Source of the DNA: QHXW01 sp035297145
Lineage (GTDB): Bacteria; Acidobacteriota; Terriglobia; Bryobacterales; Bryobacteraceae
DNA length: 64,000 bases
Assembly (NCBI GenBank): GCA_035297145.1
Contig: DATGZN010000085.1
Location: 62,001 to 126,000 of the forward strand
Direction: 5' to 3'
Shown here piece after piece: positions 49,382 to 57,800 of this stretch. A program made the position numbers and the translations under genes. The notes under the pieces are model-generated. The model was given only the letters and a program-made list of their open reading frames with translations, was not told the DNA's origin and ran no database searches. Position 1 is the first letter of the stretch. Each line of letters opens with the position of its first letter.

Positions 49382-49789
49382 TTCACCCTACATGAGTTTA
49401 TTATGTACGGTTATACCGTACATAGTCAAATTCGAGTAGTTGATCAGCTCGAAATGGCTGAGGCCGTCGAATCCGCGCTCACCGAGCGCAAGCACTTCAT
49501 TGTCGGAGATGCTCAGGGAAAGACCTGTCATACCTCGCCTACTAGACTGTAGCTATGGCCATTGCAATGCCACTGAGAAAGCGCGCCGTGGGACAGCGCA
49601 ATTACGGGTGCTTAGAAGGCATCGTCAGCAAATAGCATGTCTGCAAACTAGTCTAGTCCGGCGGACTCGGCGGCTCGTGGGGCCATCCGCGGGGCCAAAT
49701 GCGCAGTCTTCTTCGCGCCTTCCGTCCGAGTTGCCTGAGCGAAAATGCGTCCCCTTTCTTCCTCCTTTTTTCCTTTTTCCTCCGGGGTT
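49382..49789. other. 408-base region holding two dinG 5' fragments
   Basis: 49445-49548 (plus strand sense) encodes QLEMAEAVESALTERKHFIV, matching the DinG N-terminus in inverted orientation to the intact gene. It is followed at 49566-49593 by a second piece matching 48613-48640 in the original orientation (the SQWHPN codons). Around 49445-49510 the match to the helicase gene is nearly exact. The rest (49600-49789) shows no gene. Confidence 0.7.
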
Positions 49790-50098
49790 TCAGAAGCCGT
49801 ATTCAGTGTAGGTGTCGAGGCGCTTGATTTCTTGGGAGAGTTTACCTTTGCTTGTGGCGATCTGCACATTGACGGCGAGGGACTGAGCGAAGCCGTCCAG
49901 ACCCGGGAAAAGAGATGCCCGGCTAATGTTCATCTTGTTGAGCTCGGCCAAAATGTGCGCCCGAAGGTTGGACGGGAAGACGAGCTTGTCGATCTTAGTC
50001 CCCTTCAAGCTCATCGCCTGAAGGTTCTCCTCAAATCCCATACTGACCTGGGCCGGGCACAAGAAGAGCCCCTGCTGGATCGTGAGACGTTCGTTCAT
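49790..50098 (-). pseudogene. C-terminal remnant of an FRG-domain protein
   Basis: The 102-codon frame reads RLTIQQGLFLCPAQ, then KIDKLVFPSNLRAHILAEL and MNISRASLFPGLDGFAQSL. This is the C-terminal half of the FRG domain, whose full proteins of ~250-350 residues include an Arg-Gly segment with the name motif FRG; that part is absent. The ATG at 50098 is probably not the native start, as nothing upstream continues the domain. FRG proteins are found in defence or toxin contexts. Confidence 0.6.
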
Positions 50099-50119
50099 TC
50101 GAAAAGGCTGGATGGGTGG

Positions 50120-50139
50120 GGGGCGGCTGACGCCGCCCC
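50120..50139. terminator. GC-rich hairpin downstream of the DUF4760 gene
   Basis: A perfect 8-bp stem GGGGCGGC / GCCGCCCC with a TGAC loop lies 35 bases after the stop of the minus-strand DUF4760 gene. There is no T-tract, so termination would be weak or Rho-linked. Confidence 0.35.
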
Positions 50140-50173
50140 TGACCTCGCGCTGGTCGCATTCCTATCTGATCGA

Positions 50174-50641
50174 TCAGGCTCTTGCCGCTGAGACGGGTTG
50201 TTCGCGCATCTGCTGCATCAATTTCCGGATGCCGGCGACGTGACCGGGGGTGCGGCGTTCACTCCAGGATTCGTAGCGGTGGGCCGCTTGTTCCAGGTGC
50301 GCGAGGAACTGCTTATTTACGAAAAGCTCACGCGCCTGGGGGACGACAGGCTTCACTCTCTCCCAGACAGCGAAAAACTCGCCGCTGGTCTCAAAGAACA
50401 AATCTTCGTGAAGCAGCCCGTAGTTGAGGAGTGCACAGGCTTGGTCCCAATAGCTTAGTACCATCATCGCCAGCGCCCCTGATTCGGTTCCCGGCGCCGC
50501 GATTCGCCTTGAGTCCTCCAGGGTCTCCACGATGTAGTTCTTGAAAAACCAATCGCGGGCTTCGCGCAGCCGGGCCTCCCGTCGCAAGTCATAGACTTGC
50601 AGGTGCAATTGCGCTTGTTCGTGCGTAGGTTTTGTTGCCAT
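50174..50641 (-). CDS. DUF4760 family protein
   Basis: ATG 50641, preceded by AGGGAGAG, gives 155 residues. The protein is all-helical: LHLQVYDLRREARLREARDWFF, then MMVLSYWDQACALLNYGLLHEDLFFET and RELFVNKQFLAHLEQ, a pattern of DUF4760 proteins. No membrane segment is seen. The function of the family is unknown. It sits between a sensor kinase and an FRG remnant in a region of dinG fragments. Confidence 0.7.
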   Translation of the reverse strand: MATKPTHEQAQLHLQVYDLRREARLREARDWFFKNYIVETLEDSRRIAAPGTESGALAMMVLSYWDQACALLNYGLLHEDLFFETSGEFFAVWERVKPVVPQARELFVNKQFLAHLEQAAHRYESWSERRTPGHVAGIRKLMQQMREQPVSAARA

Positions 50642-50818
50642 TTCTTTTCTCTCCCTTATAGGTATGGTTTGATCATCACTGGATTCCAGCCATCTGGTAT
50701 GTCCTACAGTTAGGTCGAACGCACGATGCTGAAATCGACATGGCGGACGGCAGAATTCGGCGGAACTGGAAAGCGTGATAATCCTGACAGGCCGGGAGCA
50801 TGGCCGGGTTGGCACGGG

Positions 50819-53383
50819 CTATGCTGTGGTGTGTTCGGGGAAGGCCGTCGTGGAGGCGGCGTGCGACCGCCGGCCGTTGGTGTGGAGTGGCCGGATGTCC
50901 ACGGGTGGGAGTTGCTGGGCCTTACTGAACTGGGCGGTAAAACAGAATATACTGCCCGCACCCGGCCGGCTGGTTACCCAAATTTTTCCGCCCATCATTT
51001 GTACCAGCCGCAATGAAATGCTCAACCCAAGCCCCGTGCCGCCATGTTTGCGAGTCGTGGAGCCATCCGCCTGACGGAAGGATTCGAAGATGAGCTGCTG
51101 CTTCTCTGCCGGAATTCCCGGACCGGTATCCCGCACGGAAAATCGCAGGCATGTCAAGCGCTCATCCTGCGACTCCAGATCCGCCTGGATGTCTATAGAG
51201 CCCTCATCTGTAAATTTGATGGCGTTTCCGAGCAGGTTAAGCAGCACCTGACGCAATCGCAACTGATCAGCCAATAATTCCGGCGGGATTTCGGGCGAAA
51301 CGGCCCAAGTAACCGTGAGCTTCTTCTTGGCGGCTGCAGCCTTCAAGAAATGAACGACCTCCTCAACTAGTTGAGAAATGCAGGTTGGGATCGGCTGGAG
51401 TTCCATACGACCGGCTTCGATTTTGGAAAGATCTAGGATGTCATTTAAGAGGGCCAAGAGAGATTCAGCGGAAGTAATGACGTCGCCTAAGAATTCGCGT
51501 TGCTCGTCCCGATCGGTAGCCTCCAGCGCCAAGGCGGCCATACCAAGGATGCCGTTCATTGGCGTGCGGATCTCATGGCTCATATTGGCTAGAAACTCGC
51601 TCTTGGCACGACTCGCCGTTTCGGCTGCTTCTTTGGCGTTTTCGAGCTCCGCTTCCGCCCGCCTTCGTTCGGTGATATCGATGGCGACACCACCCAAGAG
51701 CCGGCGTCCAGACGACTCGACCGGGAATTTGAAAGTCCAGAAGTCTTGCTGGCGCCCGTCAATGAGAAAGCTCTCGACAAATTCCGCAGGCGCTCCGGTG
51801 GAAAGTACCTGTTGGTCATGAGTGCGATATTCATCCGCGGCTGCCGGATCCATCCAGTCGAAGGCCGTCTTAAACTGGATCTTTCGCCGGAGCAAACGTT
51901 CAAAGGGCCCGTTCGTATAAAGGTAGTGGCCGCCGGAATCCTTCAAGAAGGCGATTGCTGGACTATTGTCCATAAACGCGCTGAACTGCTGTTGCGCATC
52001 CCGCACCCTTCGACGCAACGCCATCACCCAAGCCAGTACCACCAGGATGATCACTCCAGTGACCCCAAGAACCGCGAGAGCGTGTTTGAGCGTCCACCAA
52101 GGCGGGCGTTGCAGCACGGCAATGTCCCCGGGGGAACGAAGGAGAATCGTAAAACCGTTTGGCTGCCGATTCTCATTTACACGAACCGAACAAATACCTG
52201 TCAGTTGGACCTGGCTGCCGATGCCCAGGTCGACGACCGGGGTTTTTTCATTCGCATCTTCAAATTCGGCATCGAAGTTAATCTTGTCGGACTGCAAAAC
52301 CAGGGATTGATAACCGTGCTTTTGTGATCGTTCCACGAGTCGTGCCGAGATGTGCACCAACTCGGCATCGTAGTTACCGATGAGCGCCTGTTGCGCGGTC
52401 ACCGAAACCGGCTTAGGCGGCGTTCCTGTGCCACTGCGCCAAAAGATGGCGCCTTGTAGAAGCGGCCCGTAGTCCCCCAGAGCCGGAAAACCGGCAACAT
52501 CGACTCGATCACCGACATTGAGAGACGTCATTTGCCGGGTCTTCACCAGCAGGCCGATATCGTGATCGTAGACGAACAAGGAACGGCCGGGACGCTGCAA
52601 GGTGAGCACACCCTGGATTCGAACGCGATGGACAAACTCCTGACTTGGGCTGGCGTGCAAAATGGTGCGGATGGAGCCAACCGGCAGCGCGGAGTAGTTT
52701 CCTGGAGGACTGTCGACAGTATCGATATCAGCGAAGCTGGGAACCAGAATCTCGACGGCGATGAATTGGTCTCGGCCGTTATAGAAGCCGCCGCACGTTC
52801 CGCGAATGCGTACGCGGGCATCGACAAAGTCTGCCGGCGGCCCCGTGACTCGCGGGACGTAAGCCTTGAATTGCACCAAGCCCGTGCTGACGTCCAACAT
52901 CACCCCGCCCTCGTACAGATCGACCGAACGCACGATGCCTTCAACTTGCACGCGTTGGCAGTCATGAACACCGGACGGGAGTTCTCGCGGGGACACTGGC
53001 TCCGCGACAGGAAGAGAAGACTCCGATATGATCTTAATGCGGGACTCGGCCACGTCGGACATGAAATCAGACGGACGGCTGATCCCTTCAACCTCAACGT
53101 ACTGGCCGACTTTGAGTAGGGGAGCGATGGGTGGAGGATCTATATAGATGCCACCCGTCGCGTCCTGCAAAAAGATATCTCCATGCGGGTAGTCATAGTA
53201 CGTGATCACCCCGCGAAAGTCGAGAGGATAACCTCGCCTAGACTCTTCCGCCGTAAGCTGACGCAGTTGTTTCACCAGGTGCAGAGTCGGCAGCTTTGGT
53301 GTGTTTAGGCGAGGTTGTGAGTAACTCGTAAAGGTAAAGACGGGCAGCAGTGCAGAGATGATAGCCCGAGTGAACCAGCGCAT
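50819..53383 (-). CDS. transmembrane sensor histidine kinase with PAS domain
   Basis: The start is taken at ATG 53383 (854 residues) so that the signal peptide RWFTRAIISALLPVFTF lies at the N-terminus; ATG 53431 would add 16. The periplasmic part (~30-430) contains repeated beta-rich modules of ~100-130 residues that resemble OB-like domains (DFRGVITYYDYPHGDIFLQD, QRVQVEGIVRS, HRVRIQGVLTL). Then come one membrane helix (~433-454), a PAS (~464-574), HisKA with SHEIRTPMNG (His603) and HATPase_c (LLNLLGNAIKF, DTGPGIP, GGTGLGL). It ends soon after the kinase with no receiver domain; no response regulator is adjacent. Confidence 0.9.
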   Translation of the reverse strand: MRWFTRAIISALLPVFTFTSYSQPRLNTPKLPTLHLVKQLRQLTAEESRRGYPLDFRGVITYYDYPHGDIFLQDATGGIYIDPPPIAPLLKVGQYVEVEGISRPSDFMSDVAESRIKIISESSLPVAEPVSPRELPSGVHDCQRVQVEGIVRSVDLYEGGVMLDVSTGLVQFKAYVPRVTGPPADFVDARVRIRGTCGGFYNGRDQFIAVEILVPSFADIDTVDSPPGNYSALPVGSIRTILHASPSQEFVHRVRIQGVLTLQRPGRSLFVYDHDIGLLVKTRQMTSLNVGDRVDVAGFPALGDYGPLLQGAIFWRSGTGTPPKPVSVTAQQALIGNYDAELVHISARLVERSQKHGYQSLVLQSDKINFDAEFEDANEKTPVVDLGIGSQVQLTGICSVRVNENRQPNGFTILLRSPGDIAVLQRPPWWTLKHALAVLGVTGVIILVVLAWVMALRRRVRDAQQQFSAFMDNSPAIAFLKDSGGHYLYTNGPFERLLRRKIQFKTAFDWMDPAAADEYRTHDQQVLSTGAPAEFVESFLIDGRQQDFWTFKFPVESSGRRLLGGVAIDITERRRAEAELENAKEAAETASRAKSEFLANMSHEIRTPMNGILGMAALALEATDRDEQREFLGDVITSAESLLALLNDILDLSKIEAGRMELQPIPTCISQLVEEVVHFLKAAAAKKKLTVTWAVSPEIPPELLADQLRLRQVLLNLLGNAIKFTDEGSIDIQADLESQDERLTCLRFSVRDTGPGIPAEKQQLIFESFRQADGSTTRKHGGTGLGLSISLRLVQMMGGKIWVTSRPGAGSIFCFTAQFSKAQQLPPVDIRPLHTNGRRSHAASTTAFPEHTTA

Positions 53384-53431
53384 TATGGAGTCGCGGCTGA
53401 GCGACGAGGGTGCCTGAATTCTTTGATGCAC

Positions 53432-53647
53432 ACCAATCCGTTACGGAACACTCACCGTGATCTCACAATGGCATATCCGGAACGGGCCCACAATACGTGG
53501 CAGGCCCTAGAGAGGCCGGTTAGTTGAGCATTATTGCTTATTATGTTTTCGTTATAGAGACTACGTGTTTACCGTAAAAAATCACTTTCGTGTCAATAAA
53601 CTAACCAACGAGAGTCTGTGAGCCGCGCCAGCTTTTGCTGGTTCAGG
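53432..53647. other. AT-rich leader upstream of the sensor kinase
   Basis: No gene. The 53530-53620 stretch is the most AT-rich in this part of the window (for example TTATTATGTTTTCG), suggesting promoter or foreign sequence. No confident -35/-10 pair could be set. Confidence 0.4.
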
Positions 53648-53866
53648 TTTGCGGGTGCCTGCACCGGCCTCGATGTTGCGGTGTTTGCGGTGGGTGAGCG
53701 CGGAATCGCTCGGCCGCGGCCATTTCGAGCTGGCCGGGGCGGTACTCGTAGTTGGGATGCCACTGGGAAAGCGCGCCGTGGCGGGAGAAGAACTGGGGCA
53801 CGGAGGACGCTTTGGTGGGCGGAGACATTTTGGGGCTAAAGAATGATTGTAGCGGGGGAGAAGAAA
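53648..53866 (-). pseudogene. dinG 5'-end fragment (duplicate)
   Basis: Encodes in the same orientation MSPPTKASSVPQFFSRHGAL, SQWHPNYEYRPGQLEM and then degenerates. It matches 48507-48720 of the intact helicase gene, including ~35 bases of 5' leader (TGATTGTAGCGGGGGA), at roughly 85% identity by eye. After QLEM the frame shifts and the Walker A region is corrupted. It abuts the IS110 remnant. Confidence 0.85.
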
Positions 53867-53997
53867 CTTTCACGGCGGAGCCATGGCGCCGACTGACGTC
53901 GTCGTTCAAGAAACCAGAAACTTGTGAGGGAGCAGGCGAAGGGGGGGACACTGAGGTGGCAGGCGGCAAGCTATGGTCGATGGCGTCTTGGTGCCTT

Positions 53998-54772
53998 TGT
54001 GCCCGTCGCCGAGCCTGACTTCAGTCGCATTGCCGCTAGCGAGGAAGAGATCGCCCACAGTCTGGAGGGGAACTGGCGTGAGGACGTATTGTTTGAACTG
54101 CAACAAGTGGTGGAAGCCTATGATTTCTACCAAGCCCAGATGGCGGTCTGCGATCAACAGCTGCAGAAGTACATGGCCGCTTTGCCGGATCGCGAGATGG
54201 CACGGCACAGCGCCTCAGCTCAAGGTCCACAATGGCGGAAGTCGCGGCGCAAGAATCACCCTGGGTTCGACTTGGCGGCCGAGTTGCGGCGGACGATGGG
54301 GGTGGACGTGATGCGCATAGACAGTATCGATGTCATGACCGGACAGGTATGGCTCGCGGAGGTGGGAACCGATCTGAGTGCGTTTTCCACCGAAGACCAC
54401 TTCGCGTCCTGGCTGGAGCTAGCCCCACGCCGGGACATCAGCGGAAGCCAGGTCATTCGGCACATCAAGCCGGACGGAAGGAATCGGCTGGCCAACGCTC
54501 TGCGCATGGCGGCACAGTCTTTATGTAGAAGCGACTCCTATCTGGGCGCGCGATACCGTAGCGTTCGGGGAAGGTTGGGCGGGCCGAGGGCGATCAAGGC
54601 GATGGCTCGGCACCTGGCCTGTCTGCTGTACCGCTTGCTGACCAAAGGAGAGGCGTATGTAGACCGCGGGGCGGACCACTATGAGAACAAACGGCAGCAG
54701 AGGGAACGACTCGCCCTGCAAAAAAAGGCTGCCGCCCACGGTTTCCAGCTCGTACCACTGGCCCAACCCTGA
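53998..54772 (+). pseudogene. IS110-family transposase, N-terminally truncated
   Basis: The open frame (usable from about 53924) carries the C-terminal part of an IS110-type transposase: EEEIAHSLEGNWREDVLFELQQ, then the Transposase_20 domain GVDVMRIDSIDVMTGQVWLAEVGTDLSAFSTEDHFASWLELAPRRDISG and the helical tail AMARHLACLLYRLLTKGEAYVD. The DEDD catalytic N-domain of ~180 residues is missing and replaced by unrelated sequence after 53900. A full element would be ~450 codons. No terminal repeats are expected in this family, so the insertion ends cannot be set. Confidence 0.85.
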
Positions 54773-54832
54773 ACGCCCAACGGTGAGAACGCGGTAAGTT
54801 TCCCGAGAGACGCGGAGAAAACCGAAAAACAA

Positions 54833-57800
54833 CTAGAACGTGGCGCTTGCGGCGGGCGAGGCGCCGGTCGAGTCTTTCAACACGACACTCACGGACGCCA
54901 CCGCGCTGATGTTGCCTTGCGTGGCGGTGAACGGCATCACGAGAATAAACTGGCTGCCGAACTTGGCGGAAGTGGAGCTCTCAAACCACTGCTTGCCCAC
55001 GGCGGTGAGATCGATGATGGCGCTGGTGGTCTGCAAAGTGGAGCCGGCCGCGGGAGTAAACGTGAGATCGGCTTCGGTCAACTCGCGTGGCGAGGAGAAG
55101 CCCGTTACTTCAACCTGGAAGCTATTGGAACTGGTCACGATTTTTACGGCCGAAATGGTGGGCGCGGCGCGCGCGATGGTGATGGTCTGGGTGAGCCCGG
55201 TCGAGGGAAGCTGAGTGCCTCCGGCTTCCAGCGTGAAGGTCAGAGTGATGGTGCCCGAAACCGTGCCAGTCTGCAAGGCGATCTGCGGCACGGAGAAAAC
55301 CGCGTTCTTCGTGTTAGCCGCGATCTTGAAATTCGCGGTGCGTCCGCCTGTGGAAAGTTGAATGGCGGGATCGTCGGCCGGCGCGACGGCGTCGGGAGCA
55401 AAGGTCAGCGTAGCCGTGCCGGTGATGTCGAGCGGGTAACCGGAGGTGAGCGCGACGCTGAAGTTGATCTGCTGGGCTGATGCCGCAGTCTCCGGCAGTC
55501 CAGAGACATTTAACTCCGGCGCCGGCGGGATGATCGAAATCGTGAACACCTGGCTGGCTTTGGCGCCACTGCTGTCGGTCGCCTGCACCGTAAAGGTGAA
55601 TGCGCCGGCCGTGGTGGGTGTGCCGCTGATGATGCCCCCGGCGCTCAGCGTTAGACCGGGTGCGATCGCACCGCTAGTGATCGTCCACGTACAGCATTGA
55701 CTTCCGCCCGCGGCGGCGAGCTGGATAGCCGTATAGAGCTGGCCTGGAGTGCCGGGAGGTAGCGCCGCTGGGCTCGAGATGGTCAAGCCGGATCCGATAT
55801 TCACAGAAAGTTGAAGCGACGCAGTAGCGCCGGTGTTGTCGGTGACCTGGACGGTGAATTTGAAGGCGCCATTGGCGGTGGGAGTCCCGCTGAGCACACC
55901 GCCGGGACTCAATCCCAGCCCCGGGGGCAGCGTTCCCGCAGTGACGGCCCAGCGATATTGAGGCGTGCCGCCCGCCGCGTTCAGGGTTTCGGAGTAGGGG
56001 CTGCCGACGAATCCGGTGGGCAATTGCGGCGCGGTGGAAATCACCAGACCGGAGACGATGGTCAGGCTGAACTGCTGGCTGGCCTGGTGCGCCGAGCTGT
56101 CGGTGACGGTGACAGTAAATGAAAATGTGCCAGCGCCCACGGGTGTTCCGCTCAAGGCGCCGGTGGAGCTGTCGAGGGTGAAGCCGCCGGGTAGCGTTCC
56201 GGCGCTGGTGGTCCACTGATAAGGACCCGCGCCGCCGGCCACAGCGAATGTCAGAGAGTACAACACCCCGATGGAACCGTTGGGCAAGCCCGATGGAGTG
56301 GTAATGCTGAGGCTGGCGCTGATGGTGACAGAGAACAGCTTAGTGGCCGTAGCGGACGCGCTATCGGTCACCTGCACCGTGAAGTTGAAGGATCCGGAAG
56401 CTGCCGCCGTGCCCGCAATGGCGCCGGTTGATGGATCGAGCGTCAAACCGCCGGGGAGCGCGCCTAGCGTGATGGACCAGTTGTAGGGAGCCGCGCCGCC
56501 TGCCGCGCCGAGCGTTTGGGAATATGTAGCGCCGATCGCGCCATTCGGCAGCACTGGGGCGGTGGTGATGGTTAGACCGGCCGCAACCGCGATGGAGAAT
56601 TGCTTGGAGGCGGTATTCGAAGCGTTGTCGGTGACCTTGACCGTGAAGGCGAACGATCCCGAAGCAGTGGGTGTTCCGAAAATCGATCCGCTCTTGGCAT
56701 CGAGAGCCAGGCCGCCAGGCAGGCCGCCGGCGGAGACGGCCCATGTGTATGGTGATGATCCTCCCGCAGCCGCGAGGGTCACTGTGTAACCGACGCCCAC
56801 GGAATCGCTGGGCAGAACCGGCGCGGTGGTGATGGTGAGACCGGCGACCACCGCAATACTGAACGCCTTGTTCACGCTGACGGAAGCGCTGTCGGTTACC
56901 TGCACCGTGAAGGTGAAGTTGCCCGCGCTCGAGGGCGTGCCGCCGATGGCCCCCGATGATGGCGCGAGCGTCAGGCCCGCGGGCAGAGAGCCGGAAGTGA
57001 TGCTCCAGGTGTACGGCGCGCTGCCGCCGACGACTACCACCGATTGCGAATAGCCGACGCCGACTGCTCCGCCGGGCAGAGTGGGCTGGGTGGTGATGGT
57101 GAGGGCGGAGACGATGGCGAGCGTGAAGCCCTTGGTGGTGGAAACCGAATTGTTGTCGGTGACCTGTACGGTAAAGCTGAAACTCCCGACGCTCGTGGGC
57201 GTGCCGGAAATCGTGCCGCTGGTGGGGCCGAGTGTCAGGCCGCCGGGCAGGGAACCGGCGCTCACCGTCCAGGCATAGGGAGCTGTGCCGCCAACCGCGG
57301 TGAGCGGTTGTGTGTAGGGCGTGCCGACGCCGCCCGAAGGAAGAGCGGGCTGCGTCGAAATGGCGAGCAGCGCGGCGATGCTGATCGAGAACGATTTGGA
57401 TGCGGTGAGAGAAGTGCTGTCGGTGACGGTGACGGTGAAGCTGAATGAGCCGCCAGTGGATGGTGTTCCACTGATGGCGCCATTATTGAAGCTGAGACCG
57501 CCCGGCAGTGCGCCGCCGGTGATGGTCCATGTATACGGCGACGTGCCTCCGATGGCGATCAGGGTTTGGGAATACGCGCCGCCAACAACGCCAGAGGGCA
57601 GCGTGGGCGCGTTCGTGATGTTCAGACCCGAGGCGACGATGAGGGTGAATTGTTTTGTCGCCGTGACGGAGTTGCTGTCAGTGACCTGCACGGTGAAAAT
57701 GAATGTGCCGTTACCGGTGGGAGTGCCGGAAATATTACCCGAGTTGTCGAATGTAAGCCCGCCCGGCAACGCGCCGGTGGCGACTTGCCATGAGTAAGGG

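Noticed and set aside
53924..53997. N-terminal residues of the transposase frame
   Set aside because: They do not resemble the IS110 DEDD domain; the recognisable homology starts at about 53998, so the open start is accidental.
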